A stretch of DNA of 57,332 nt from Paenibacillus dendritiformis. GTDB lineage: Bacteria; Bacillota; Bacilli; Paenibacillales; Paenibacillaceae. Where the stretch lies: assembly GCF_015845845.1 (NCBI RefSeq), contig NZ_LDIG01000073.1, positions 1-57,332 on the forward strand, written 5' to 3'. A program made the position numbers and the translations under genes. Numbering within the stretch: the first letter of the stretch is position 1; each line of letters begins with the position of its first letter. The notes under the pieces were generated by a model that was given only the letters and a program-made list of their open reading frames with translations, was not told the DNA's origin and ran no database searches. Below are positions 36,801 to 44,433 of this stretch, piece after piece.

Positions 36801-39800
36801 CCCTGCCGAACCGGCGATCGGTCGGGAACGTCGGGACTGCGGCCCGCCCTCACGGCTGGCCGCTGCCTGATCGTTGGCCCGGCCCCTCGCCCCGCCGTAC
36901 GCTTCCCCCGCCAAATGGGCCGCCAACTCATGCACGGTCGGGTATTGGAACAGCGTGACGATAGGCACTTCACGCTTCAACTGCCTTTGCAGCTTGCTCT
37001 GGAGCTGAATCAGATTGATGGAATTGCCTCCGATTTCAAAGTATTTATCGTGGATGCCTACGCTCTCCAGCTCAAGCACGGCCTGCCACGCTTCGGCAAT
37101 GAGCCGCTCCAGCTCTGTCCGCGGCATCGCCGCTTCCCGGGCAGAACGGGCGCGCTCCGCAGGCGCGGGCAGCGCCTTGCGGTCAAGCTTCCTATTCGGC
37201 GTCAGCGGAATGCGCTCCAATTCAACGAAATGGGACGGAATCATGTAATCCGGCAATTTGGCGGCCAAATAGGCCCGGAGGTCGGATTCCGGAGCCTGCC
37301 CGGAAGCGACCACATACGCGCATAGTTCCGTATGGCCGCCCCGCCGCAGCGCCGTTACCGCCGCTTCCTGAATCGACGGATGCCGAAGAAGCATGGTCTC
37401 GATTTCACCAATCTCGATGCGGTGGCCGCGAATCTTGATCTGCTGATCGAGCCGCCCCATATATTCAAGGCTCCCGTCCTCCCGCCAACAGGCCATATCT
37501 CCCGTCCGGTACAGGACGTCCCCGGGACCGAACGGATCCGGCACGAATTTCTCCGCTGTCAGCTCGGGCTGGTTCAAATAGCCGAGCGCCACCCCGTCCC
37601 CGCCCACGACCAGTTCGCCGGGAACGCCTATCGGCAGCAGGTTATCGTGGCGGTCAACAATATAAGCCGTGGAATTGCTGATCGGCGGACCAATCGGAAT
37701 ATGATCGGCATACTCGCGATCGATTCGGAAGCAGGTCGAAATGACCGTATTCTCGGTCGGACCGTACGCGTTCCACATCGCCAGCCCCGGGCAGGCCTGC
37801 CGGACGGCTTCGATGTGCTTCGGCGACAAGACATCGCCGCCGACAATAAGATGCCGCAGGCCGGCAAACATCCGCGGCCGCTGCTGCGCCAGCTGGTTGA
37901 AGAGCGCCGGCGTCAGCAGGGCGACCGAAATGTTCCTGGACCGCACAAAGGCATCCAATCTGGCGCCGTCAAGCAGTGTATGCTTGTTCGCAATGTGCAG
38001 GCTCGCCCCATTCAACAGGGCCCCGAACACCTCGAACGTGAGGGCGTCGAAGCCGATGGCCCCTGCCTGAAGCATGCAATCTCCCGCTTCCACCTGCACG
38101 TAGTTCGTATTGCGGACCAGCCGCACGACATTGCGGTGGCCGACCGCCACCCCCTTGGGCGTGCCGGTCGATCCTGAGGTGTACATCACGTAGGCCGGAT
38201 GCTCCGGCCCGTTCACCGACGGCATATCGGCTGCTTCGCCGCAGCCAAGCAGCCCTTCGTTCAACAGCCATACCTTCGTCTGTTCCGGCACAAGCGGCTC
38301 AAGACCGGCAGAAGCCAGTACTGTGCCTACCTTCCCGTCTTTCAGCATATAGGCGATTCGTTCGGCAGGATGAGCAGAGTCAAGCGGCAAATAGACGCCT
38401 CCCGCTTTGAGAATCCCGAAAATGCCGGCGATCATTTCGGCGGAGCGATTCGCCAACAATCCGACAATCTGGCCGCGTTCCAATCCATCCGCCCGCAGCG
38501 CGCGGGCAATCCGGTTGGCTTGTTCATTCAGCTCCCGGTAGGTGCAGGATCTCTGTTCATCCGTGACGGCCGTGCCTTCAGGCGCTAGCCGGACCTGTTC
38601 CTCGAACAATTCGTGAATGGTCTTCTCACGGGGATAGCTGGCGGTTGTCAGATTGAAATGCCGAATTTGTTCCCGCTCCTCCGCGGTAAGGATGCCGATA
38701 TCTTGCAGTCTCGTTTCGTGGTAGGCCGTAACTTGGGTAGAGGTTTGGATGATTTGCTCGATGATGTAGAGGTAATGAAAAGCCAGCTTGGCCACCGTGT
38801 CGGAACGATGCGCCCGCTCGTTATAAGCGAAGGTCATCTCCAGTTCATCGGCTGCCGTGATGCGAACCGTCAGATCGAACTCGGTTTCTTCCTCGATATG
38901 GTGGGAAGCAATCGCAAGCGGCCCCTCGGCGCTTGTGACCGCCTTATCCAAAGGATAGTTCTCCACCACCAACAGCGAATCGAACGGGACGCCTTCCGCC
39001 CGCATCCCGCCGTATCCCTTAATGTTCGTCAAAGAAGTCCCCGCATGGTCCTCATGCGCCTGGATGGAACGGTTCACTTCGGCCAGGAGATCGGGCAGGC
39101 CGTGTTCGGGACCCGCCTTCATGCGAAGCGGCAGCGTGTTGATGAACAAGCCGACCATGTCCTCCATGCCGGGAATGCTTGTGTTGCGCCCGGATACGGT
39201 AATCCCGAACAACACGTCGTCGCTATTCGTATAATGCTGGAGCAAAATGCCCCAGGCGGTATAGAAAAGGGCCGCTTGCGTCACTTGCGCCGTCCGCGCA
39301 AACCGGTGCAGGTCCGCTACATAGGTCCCGCTTCGCTTTTCCGTATGCACGGCGATAGACGCCTTTTCCGCGCTTGCCCCGCTTCGCGACACCGGAATCG
39401 GCTTGGTCTGCAGCTCATGCAAATACCGGCTCCAGTAGCTCTCTCGCTTCTTCTTGTCCTGCTGCTGCAGCGACGCGACGAACTGCTTGAACGGCGGCTT
39501 GCGCCGCAGCTCCGGCTTCATCCCTTGTGCCAGCATGCGGTAGGCGTTCAGCCATTCCTTCAACAGAATGCCGGTGCTCCATCCGTCCAACAAAATATGA
39601 TGGAAGCTGATGAGCAGCGTATGCTTTCCTTCGTTCTGCTTGCATAGCGTCAGCCGGAACGGCACCCGATCCAGCCTGAACTTCTCCTGTTTGTCGGCGG
39701 CGACCCGCGCCGCGATCCGGCGCGCCCGGGCCTCCTCGTCCAGTTCGGAATAGTTCTCGTAACGAATGACGGGCCGGTGCTGCTTCAGCACGATTTGTAC

Positions 39801-40043
39801 GGGCTGATTCACCTCTTCCCACCGGAACAAGGTACGCAGCGCCTCGTTCGCCTGAACGACGCATGCCCACGATTGTTCGAACAGCGAGGTGTCGATGTCG
39901 CCGCTGATGCCCAATTCAATCAGCTCCACATACTGCGTCGTATCCGGATCCTTCAAATATTGGAGCAGCATGCCTGACTGCATCGGGGTTAACGCCATAA
40001 TATCTTCAACATTGCTTTTGTCCAGTTTTTGCGGCTCCTGCAC
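30831..40043 (-). CDS. Hybrid NRPS/PKS: C-A-T-KS-AT-KR-ACP-C
   Basis: About 3070 residues. C1 (HHILLDG at 148-154) should accept acyl-D-Asn from the starter NRPS. A1 (VMYTSGSTGTPKG near 620; FDALTFEVF near 665) gives code D-A-F-L-I-G-A-V-I-K by alignment, which suggests an unpolar residue but is not a code I can match with confidence. Then T (GGNSIN near 1006), KS (TACSTS near 1258), AT, KR and ACP (GGDSLKA near 2560). The AT differs from the other four here: GYSFGE instead of GHSxGE (near 1709) and TAGHSS where they have SHAFHS (near 1806), fitting an unusual extender such as hydroxymalonyl. KR (GGLGYMG near 2248; SSLSP, SAYAAAN) appears active. C2 (HHIVSDG near 2753) should join to Leu. Start: GTG at 40043 after GGGAGGGG, just past the previous stop. 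Confidence 0.93.
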   Translation of the reverse strand: MQEPQKLDKSNVEDIMALTPMQSGMLLQYLKDPDTTQYVELIELGISGDIDTSLFEQSWACVVQANEALRTLFRWEEVNQPVQIVLKQHRPVIRYENYSELDEEARARRIAARVAADKQEKFRLDRVPFRLTLCKQNEGKHTLLISFHHILLDGWSTGILLKEWLNAYRMLAQGMKPELRRKPPFKQFVASLQQQDKKKRESYWSRYLHELQTKPIPVSRSGASAEKASIAVHTEKRSGTYVADLHRFARTAQVTQAALFYTAWGILLQHYTNSDDVLFGITVSGRNTSIPGMEDMVGLFINTLPLRMKAGPEHGLPDLLAEVNRSIQAHEDHAGTSLTNIKGYGGMRAEGVPFDSLLVVENYPLDKAVTSAEGPLAIASHHIEEETEFDLTVRITAADELEMTFAYNERAHRSDTVAKLAFHYLYIIEQIIQTSTQVTAYHETRLQDIGILTAEEREQIRHFNLTTASYPREKTIHELFEEQVRLAPEGTAVTDEQRSCTYRELNEQANRIARALRADGLERGQIVGLLANRSAEMIAGIFGILKAGGVYLPLDSAHPAERIAYMLKDGKVGTVLASAGLEPLVPEQTKVWLLNEGLLGCGEAADMPSVNGPEHPAYVMYTSGSTGTPKGVAVGHRNVVRLVRNTNYVQVEAGDCMLQAGAIGFDALTFEVFGALLNGASLHIANKHTLLDGARLDAFVRSRNISVALLTPALFNQLAQQRPRMFAGLRHLIVGGDVLSPKHIEAVRQACPGLAMWNAYGPTENTVISTCFRIDREYADHIPIGPPISNSTAYIVDRHDNLLPIGVPGELVVGGDGVALGYLNQPELTAEKFVPDPFGPGDVLYRTGDMACWREDGSLEYMGRLDQQIKIRGHRIEIGEIETMLLRHPSIQEAAVTALRRGGHTELCAYVVASGQAPESDLRAYLAAKLPDYMIPSHFVELERIPLTPNRKLDRKALPAPAERARSAREAAMPRTELERLIAEAWQAVLELESVGIHDKYFEIGGNSINLIQLQSKLQRQLKREVPIVTLFQYPTVHELAAHLAGEAYGGARGRANDQAAASREGGPQSRRSRPIAGSAGPGNEGSRDIAVIGMAGRFPGARSIAEFWSNLEQGQESISFFTDDELAEYGFDRALLKRPEFVKAKGVLDEMDRFDPAFFGYTPDQAAIMDPQVRLLHECAWHALEDAGCDPERFGGSIGLFAGVTNNFHWLSQLSDRLHGNLSDMFEVDSLNDTYTVSTRISHKLNLKGPAISLQTACSTSLVAVHVACQSILSGDCDLALAGGASIVLPHKSGYLYQEGMVKSPDGHCRTFDAKAKGTIGGDGVGFVALKPLEAAKKDGDRIYAVIKGSAINNDGSRKVGYTAPSVEGQRDVIKRALAAAQVPADSITYVEAHGSGTSLGDPIEIEALTKAFQSDRTGFCRIGSVKTNIGHLDAAAGVAGLMKTALALHHKRIPPSLHFETPNPNIDFANSPFVVNTALSEWRNEAGPLRAGVSSFGIGGTNAHVILEEAPAREASGAARPSQLLALSAHTPAALDAMTANLGAYLQEHRELSLADVAYTLQRGRRHFKYRRILSCGTVEEAIEALTPAEGGNSFDERKVITFAAEDGRSSIVFMFSGQGSQYVNMGADLYRHEPVFRAEMDRCFRLYRDIAGREMKDVLYPSADAEAAALQLNQTKHIQPVMFMFEYALARLVMAWGVKPEAMIGYSFGEFTAACLADVLSLEDAMRLIILRGELMQQAPAGAMLSVPLPERELRLRLNGTLSLAVVNGPSCIVSGSEEDIAAFERSMKAEKIMCMRLPVATAGHSSLLHAVKEPFAAAVRQVRLRPPSIPYVSTTTGTWITAEEAADPDYWIRHMTDTVRFADGMALLVQEPRRLFVEIGPGQDLTLLARRHLGGGREQQALNLVRPAQRGGSDSALLVNRIGRLWLHGQSIDWQAFHGDARAIVSLPSYPFARERYWPQASGGGGALAAPGTGQGKGRPSSGKMGKQADMSDWFYVPTWKKAPAAPASLKGDTAGIWLVFADGAGLAADIAKHLSERGAYVVTVRAGERFEQEGAMQYTLHPRNEGHYAKLFSELQAHGRLPNRILHAWGVSGPSGSDLTTIRAAQDLGFYSVLYTAKALKRQQVREEMRMWVFTDSVHAIAGEPVLHPEKATVLGPCRVIPQELPHMQCRSIDIVLPEAGSWQRERLIGRLLDEFGVVGTELAIAYRDNARWVLDYEPFKISEPEAQTPGLRPGGVYLITGGLGYMGHTLGGYLAGSVQAKLALTSRSPFPPREEWDAWVSAHGKEEAVSVQIGKLRQLEAQGAEVLVLSADAADQEQMETAIRQAEAAFGPLNGVIHAAGMTGDAAFRMLEETDEPLCEQHFRAKMYGLLVLERVLAGKDLDFCLLASSLSPMLGGLGFSAYAAANHFMDAFVHDRNRRQPVPWTSVNWDGWQLEADQTIRGQAGASISELLIAPAEGVELLRRLLPVRDMSQIVISTGDLGARIDKWVRREGQQEEPEAFPQGDGSYYSRPALSGEYAAPATETERKLCAMWEQFFRIDRIGVQDDFFELGGDSLKAITVVSAIHKELSVEIGLPVFFNMPTIQQLSAYIDGAERSAYHDIEPAEAKDYYELSSAQKRLYLIQQMEQGHTGYNEIVAGVLEGRLDRARLEAALRQMVERHESLRTSFELVNGKPMQKINEAVAIELEYEDYSAAVTPLDGEEDADERIRAAVAAFVRPFDLTRAPLMRAGLIKLGEDRHVLMVDMHHIVSDGLSQDIFVNDFLALYAGRELPELPLQYKDFSEWQNRMMDTDEMKRQGAFWLERLKDAPRMSLRTDYPRPDTRSFAGSLVPFELDAERTQALKSLCLREDVTLFMALLAIFNLLLAKVCGQDDIVVGTPVVGRKQQALQLIIGKFVNMLPLRNRLQEEMSFTALLQAVRSTTLDAFAHQNFQFEEMVRQAGRERELGRNPIFDVVFALQNMQNPEMSIPGLMLKPFPFVHDASHFDLSLIAEEDGDRLAFKFEYSTRLFQRDTIECFAAYLQDIVSDVLAHPDKKVREIEIAHHLAEPEAVFLAGAQGEFGL

Positions 40044-40047
40044 GCCG

Positions 40048-41229
40048 TCACCCCTCCCTTCCCGCTTGAACTGCCCCCTGCTTCTTGACCGCGTACTTCC
40101 GCAGGCCGTATTGGGCAATGACCTGTTGTTGAATCTGGCTCGTGCCCTCGATAATCTCAAGCACCTTGGCTTCCCGGAACAACCGCTCCGCCGGGTAGCC
40201 GCTGCGGCAGCCGTTGCCGCCATGAATTTGCACGGTGTCGTTCGTCACTTCCACCGCGGCTTTCGATGTAAAATACTTGGCGATCGTCGTTTGGTGGATG
40301 GCGTCCTCCGCCCCGTCGCGGCGCATTTCCCCTGCGCTGAGACAGAGCGATCGCGCGGCATGAACCTTGGTGACCGCATCCCCTATCATCCCTTTGACCA
40401 ACTGGAAATGGTGCAGCTTCTCGCCGAATTGCGACCGCGACCGCGCATACGTCACCATCGCCTCCAGCGCTTCCGCCGCGATGGCCGCCCCCGCCCATGC
40501 GATGCTGTAACGGCCATGATCAAGAGCCGTGGAGACGACATAGGTAAAGCCTCCCCCTGCGTTGCCGAGCACGTTTTCAGCCGGAACCTCCACTTCATCG
40601 AAGTGAATCTCGGCGATATGGACCCCGCGGTTGCCAAGCATGCCGCCCATCGGGATGGTGCGCACCCCCTCGCGATCGCGCTCGACGAGGAATGACGTGA
40701 TTTGTCCGGCCGAATCTGCGGCGATGACGACAAAAAAATCGGCGATTGCCGCAAACGATATCCATTTCTTGCTGCCGTTCAATATGTACCGCGCGCCTTC
40801 TTTCCGGTAAGTCGTCTGCACGCTTTTGGCATCCGAGCCCACGTGCGGCTCGGACAGGGCAAACGCCCCCAGCTTCTCCGCCCGCGCCATCTGCGGCAGC
40901 CAGAGCCGTTTTTGCGCCTCGGTCCCGAACCTCAGCATCGTCTCTCCCAGCAGCGAGGTTTGCACGGTCAGCAGCGCCCTCGTGTTGCTGCACGCTTTGC
41001 CGATCTGCTCCGTAAGCAGTCCATATGCCACCGGATCCAGCCCCAGGCCGCCGTACTCCTCCGGCCAACTGGCCGCCAAATACCCGCGCTCGCCCATTTT
41101 GGCGATCAGGCTGCGGGGGAGCTCCCCGTTGGCGTCGATCTTTCCGGCCAGCGGCCGAATCTCCCGGGCAGCGAACTGTCTGGCCTCCTCCACGATTTGA
41201 GCGGCAGAAGAGCATGTGTGAGCATTCAT
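40048..41229 (-). CDS. Acyl-CoA dehydrogenase-like enzyme of hydroxymalonyl-ACP formation
   Basis: The 393-residue flavoprotein has full acyl-CoA dehydrogenase length and motifs: GLGLDPVAYGLLTEQIGKA, AFALSEPHVGSDA, NGSKKWIS, RSQFGEKLHHFQLVKGMIGD and IHGGNGCRSGYPAERLFREAKVLEI EGTSQIQ near the C-terminus. In the FkbI/ZmaE family such an enzyme works on a carrier-bound three-carbon unit, oxidising it towards 2-hydroxymalonyl-ACP. It lies between the carrier gene (3-base gap) and the NRPS/PKS that should use the extender (4-base gap). FAD binding is inferred from the family. Confidence 0.9.
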   Translation of the reverse strand: MNAHTCSSAAQIVEEARQFAAREIRPLAGKIDANGELPRSLIAKMGERGYLAASWPEEYGGLGLDPVAYGLLTEQIGKACSNTRALLTVQTSLLGETMLRFGTEAQKRLWLPQMARAEKLGAFALSEPHVGSDAKSVQTTYRKEGARYILNGSKKWISFAAIADFFVVIAADSAGQITSFLVERDREGVRTIPMGGMLGNRGVHIAEIHFDEVEVPAENVLGNAGGGFTYVVSTALDHGRYSIAWAGAAIAAEALEAMVTYARSRSQFGEKLHHFQLVKGMIGDAVTKVHAARSLCLSAGEMRRDGAEDAIHQTTIAKYFTSKAAVEVTNDTVQIHGGNGCRSGYPAERLFREAKVLEIIEGTSQIQQQVIAQYGLRKYAVKKQGAVQAGREG

Positions 41230-41232
41230 CCT

Positions 41233-41484
41233 TTATACCTCCTGCATATGCTTTTCGATGAGCCGGACGATATTGTTGAGCGTGCTGAAATTGGCGATAT
41301 CCAAATCCTCGTTCCCGACCGTAATCCCGAACTCCTGCTCGATATAGCCAAGCAGCTTCATTGCGAATAAAGAATTGACAAAGCCCATTTGAAAAATATG
41401 ATCGTCGTCGGAGAACACGGCTTCATCCTCGAATACAACCAGATTGCTCTCAATGAAATCGCGAATTTTTTGCTTGATTTCCAT
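41233..41484 (-). CDS. Acyl carrier protein for the hydroxymalonyl extender
   Basis: The 83-residue discrete carrier protein has its phosphopantetheine serine in MGFVNSLFAMKLLGYIEQEFG. It is homologous in role to FkbJ/ZmaD: it accepts glyceryl from FkbH and holds it while two dehydrogenases convert it to hydroxymalonyl. It sits between the FkbH gene (5-base gap) and the acyl-CoA dehydrogenase gene (3-base gap). The serine context is NSL rather than the usual DSL. Confidence 0.9.
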   Translation of the reverse strand: MEIKQKIRDFIESNLVVFEDEAVFSDDDHIFQMGFVNSLFAMKLLGYIEQEFGITVGNEDLDIANFSTLNNIVRLIEKHMQEV

Positions 41485-41489
41485 CGCGT

Positions 41490-42554
41490 TTACCCCTTTC
41501 TCCCTGCAACCGTCACCTTCACCTCAATATAAGGCGGGAACGGTTGAATTTGATTCAAGTCGTTTTTGAACAGAATATTCCCCTGGCCATCGTTTGAAAC
41601 TTCGACAAAATTCGCGAACCGGTACGTGACATACATCATCTTGTTGCGATCCGTTTGTTTGAAGTCAGCCAGCAGCGTTTTCCCTTCCATTTTGGCCTGC
41701 TGCATAATATAGGTCAGCATCACGGTGCCCACGCCGCGCGACATCACCCGGCAGGACATAAGCAGCAGCTTCAAATGCCAGCAGTTCTCCTTCAACTCGA
41801 TGAGAGCGAGGCCGATCTTGCCGTAGGAGCCGTATTTATCCGTGAGCTCGCACACCAGGAGCATATAATCCGGAGACTGTCTGATCCGGTCCAGCTCCTC
41901 GTAGCTGTAGGTATAGCCCGTCGCATTCAACTGATTGGTGCGGACGGTCAGCTCCTCCGCCCGCTTCAAGTCCTCCTCCCTGGCCTCGCTGATGACGAAG
42001 CGCATGCCGAGCGATTTCAGGAACGCTTCCTGGGGCCCGGAAAACGCCTCTTCCTCCCGTTTGCGCTGCATATCCTCGATATACATGGCGCGGCGGCGCT
42101 TCGAGTCTTCCGTGATGAAGCGGGGGTTGAGACGCGGATGCTCAAGCAGCCTGCCGTAGTCGGCCGCATCCATGCAGGCCACCTCCGGATGGACGCTTTG
42201 CACCTCGTCGCGTTCGAAGGGCTGATCGTCAATGAACAGAATCGTGTCCTTGCCGATGTTCAAGTTGCCGCATATTTTCTCTATCGATGCCGACTTGGCA
42301 TTCCAGTTGATTTCGGGATAGAGGAAATACGATTCAACGCCGAATTCCCGCAGCTTGCTCATCGCGTGCTCCGCATCGTTCCTGCTCGCAATCGAATGCA
42401 GAATGCCCCGCGAGTCCAGTTCCGCCAGAATCTCCCGGATGCCCGGCTTCAGCGCGACCTCGCCCGACTCCAGCAAAATGCCGTCCCACATCGTATGGTC
42501 GAGATCCCATACGACGCATTTCACTTCCTTGACCTTTTCAGTGGCCTTGTCCAT
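41490..42554 (-). CDS. FkbH-like glyceryl loading enzyme of hydroxymalonyl-ACP formation
   Basis: The 354-residue protein has the FkbH two-part layout. The HAD part has VWDLDHTMWDG, SIASRNDAEHAMSKLREFG and LFIDDQPFERDEV. The GNAT-like part has ELTVRTNQLNATGYTYS and LLMSCRVMSRGVGTVML. It should move a glyceryl unit from 1,3-bisphosphoglycerate to the adjacent carrier protein. ATG at 42554 follows AGGGAGG at good spacing; an in-frame start at 42623 lies in the previous gene. With the two dehydrogenases it makes the complete set for hydroxymalonyl-ACP. No FkbG-like O-methyltransferase is in the window, so methoxymalonyl is unlikely. Confidence 0.92.
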   Translation of the reverse strand: MDKATEKVKEVKCVVWDLDHTMWDGILLESGEVALKPGIREILAELDSRGILHSIASRNDAEHAMSKLREFGVESYFLYPEINWNAKSASIEKICGNLNIGKDTILFIDDQPFERDEVQSVHPEVACMDAADYGRLLEHPRLNPRFITEDSKRRRAMYIEDMQRKREEEAFSGPQEAFLKSLGMRFVISEAREEDLKRAEELTVRTNQLNATGYTYSYEELDRIRQSPDYMLLVCELTDKYGSYGKIGLALIELKENCWHLKLLLMSCRVMSRGVGTVMLTYIMQQAKMEGKTLLADFKQTDRNKMMYVTYRFANFVEVSNDGQGNILFKNDLNQIQPFPPYIEVKVTVAGRKG

Positions 42555-42567
42555 CGCCTTTTCCTCC

Positions 42568-43422
42568 CTACTTGTCGTAATCGAAAAATCCTTTTCCCGA
42601 TTTTTTGCCCAAATATCCGGCATCCACCATCTTCACGAGCAGCGGGCAAGGCCGGAACTTCGGATCCTTGTAGCTGTCATACAGCACGAGCAGCGAGTTC
42701 AGAATCGTATCCAAGCCAATCAGATCGCAGGTGGCAAGCGGTCCCATTTTGTGGCCGAAGCCGAGGCGGAAAATTTTATCGACGTCCTGCGGCTCGGCTA
42801 CCCCGTCCTGGACGGCCCATACGCATTCGTTAATCGTCAGCATCAGGACGCGGTTGGTCACGAAGCCGGGAAAATCGTTGACGACGACGGGGACTTTATC
42901 GAACGATCGCAAAAACTGTTCCCCGCAAGCCACGGTCTCATCCGAGGTATGCTCTCCCCGAATGACTTCCACGAGCTCCTTCATCGGGACCGGGTTCATG
43001 AAATGCATACCGATGACCTTGTCCGGTCTGGGCATCAGCGCGCCTACCTTCGTAATGGAAATGCAGCTCGTATTGACGGCGAAATACGCATCAATGCCGC
43101 ATGCCTCCGACAGCTCCGTGTACACCGCCTTCTTCCGTTCCCAATCTTCCGTAATATTCTCGATGACGAACTGGACGCGCCCGAAGCCGTCATAGCTCGT
43201 CGTGAACGTAATCCGGTCGAGCACGTCTTCCAAGGCAAGCTGCTTCGCCTGCGGCTTGACCATTTTCAACAGCCGAAAATCGGTTCGAATCTTCTCCTTC
43301 GCCCGCCGCACGGCGTCCTCGCTGATATCTTTCAGTACCACCTCGTATCCGTAGCAAGCGAGATCCAAGGCGACATCGCTTCCCATTACACCTGCTCCGA
43401 CGACTCCAACGGTTTGTATCAT
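42568..43422 (-). CDS. 3-hydroxyacyl-CoA dehydrogenase family enzyme (extender pathway)
   Basis: The 284-residue protein is of the 3-hydroxybutyryl-CoA dehydrogenase type: N-terminal NAD-binding GVVGAGVMGSDVALDL, ITKVGALMPRPDKVIGMHFMNPVPMKELVEVI with the catalytic histidine, and a C-terminal helical domain with GLDTILNSLLVLYD and LGKKSGKGFFDYDK. In FkbK/ZmaG-type pathways the enzyme oxidises glyceryl-ACP at its primary alcohol. It lies between the thioesterase gene (3-base gap) and FkbH (13-base gap). Confidence 0.93.
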   Translation of the reverse strand: MIQTVGVVGAGVMGSDVALDLACYGYEVVLKDISEDAVRRAKEKIRTDFRLLKMVKPQAKQLALEDVLDRITFTTSYDGFGRVQFVIENITEDWERKKAVYTELSEACGIDAYFAVNTSCISITKVGALMPRPDKVIGMHFMNPVPMKELVEVIRGEHTSDETVACGEQFLRSFDKVPVVVNDFPGFVTNRVLMLTINECVWAVQDGVAEPQDVDKIFRLGFGHKMGPLATCDLIGLDTILNSLLVLYDSYKDPKFRPCPLLVKMVDAGYLGKKSGKGFFDYDK

Positions 43423-43425
43423 AGT

Positions 43426-44157
43426 TCACGGCTCCTTTTTTGCGGACATCTGAAATAGGGGACTGCATAATGCATCATTGATGAGCGACACCACCTGAAC
43501 GACATGTTCATTAATAAAAAAGTGGCCTCCCTCGAATTCATGAAAACGGCAAGCCCGGCTGCCGTATCTCGACCACTCCGACAGGTCGTAGCCGGCGGTG
43601 GCCCTATCTTCTTTTCCGCTCAGCACGGACAAATCGCAGTGAATCCGGTCCGGCTTATCCTCAAAGCGGTGCGTCTCGACCAACTGCAAATCTCTGCGCA
43701 GCACCGGCAAAAACAGCCGCAGCAGATCTTCGCGCTCGAGAAGCTCTCCCTCGGTTCCTCCCAACCGCTTGATTTCCTCGCGCAGCCTGTCGTCGGACAG
43801 CGAATGAAGGATGTTGATCTTTTTGGCATGGGGAGGATAGGTTCCCGATACGAAAAGATGAACGGGTTCCCGCCCCATTCTCCGCTTGATGGCATGCGTC
43901 AGCTCGTAGGCGACAAGCGCTCCCATGCTGTGGCCGAACAAAGCGAAGTCGGAACCGTCCAACTGCCGCTCCAGGCATCCGCATAAATCGTCGATCATTT
44001 CATCCAGACTCTCGTAATGGGGCTCAACAAGCCTTTTGCCCCGGCCGGCCGGCTCCAGGGGATGCAACTCAATGCCGTCGCGGAGGTAACGTTTCCACCG
44101 CATGTAGACGGTAGCGGAGCCGCCGGCATGGGGCAGGCAAAACAGCTTGCATTTCAT
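43426..44157 (-). CDS. Type II thioesterase
   Basis: The 243-residue alpha/beta hydrolase has the nucleophile in FALFGHSMGALVAYEL and the C-terminal histidine in FEGGHFFI, with LFCLPHAGGSATVY at the start, as in external thioesterases of NRPS/PKS clusters. These clear stalled or wrong acyl groups from carrier domains. Because no TE domain is fused to the last PKS, it could also help release product. Its ATG directly follows the TAA that ends the open frame of the peptidase C-terminal remnant, and its ribosome site GAGGAGGTG lies within that remnant. Confidence 0.92.
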   Translation of the reverse strand: MKCKLFCLPHAGGSATVYMRWKRYLRDGIELHPLEPAGRGKRLVEPHYESLDEMIDDLCGCLERQLDGSDFALFGHSMGALVAYELTHAIKRRMGREPVHLFVSGTYPPHAKKINILHSLSDDRLREEIKRLGGTEGELLEREDLLRLFLPVLRRDLQLVETHRFEDKPDRIHCDLSVLSGKEDRATAGYDLSEWSRYGSRACRFHEFEGGHFFINEHVVQVVSLINDALCSPLFQMSAKKEP

Positions 44158-44433
44158 TTACTTCACCTCCTCAGCGGGGATGGGCAGGGGCAGACGCCTT
44201 ACCTTAGGCAACAGCCAAACCGCGACAAAGAACAGGAACGCGATTCCTGCGGCAAAGCAGAACGCATAGATGAACCAGATGACGCTGACGGGACACCATA
44301 CCGCGGCCACATCGAGCGGCAGGCCCGCAAAGATCTTGTCAAGCAGCTTCCCGATTCCCCAGAAGCATGCGCCCGCCGTCAGAATTGCGGCGCCGAGGAC
44401 GAAGAGCCGCCTTCCCCGCGGCGGGACGAAGGT
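44158..44433 (-). pseudogene. Disconnected C-terminal membrane part of the ClbP-like peptidase
   Basis: Directly after the TGA that ends the peptidase, the same frame stays open for 91 codons to a TAA at 44158-44160, one base before the thioesterase ATG. The translation has two hydrophobic segments, FVLGAAILTAGACFWGIGKLL and VSVIWFIYAFCFAAGIAFLF, and a short charged tail. Together with the helix before the TGA this makes three membrane helices, as in ClbP, and a total of about 509 residues against about 504 for ClbP. No start codon with a ribosome site serves this part alone. Either the stop is a real mutation, it is read through, or it is a sequence error. Confidence 0.75.

Noticed and set aside
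35526-37325. Plus-strand open frame of 599 codons opposite the hybrid NRPS/PKS
   Set aside because: Shadow frame of KS and A-domain coding; no recognisable domain, and the minus strand carries continuous conserved motifs.
40044-40223. Longer start for the hybrid NRPS/PKS at 40223
   Set aside because: The added 60 residues are the out-of-frame image of the acyl-CoA dehydrogenase C-terminus, while GTG at 40043 has a strong ribosome site.
41490-43422. Complete methoxymalonyl-ACP pathway
   Set aside because: FkbH, ACP and both dehydrogenases are present, but no O-methyltransferase is found anywhere in the window, so hydroxymalonyl is the better call.
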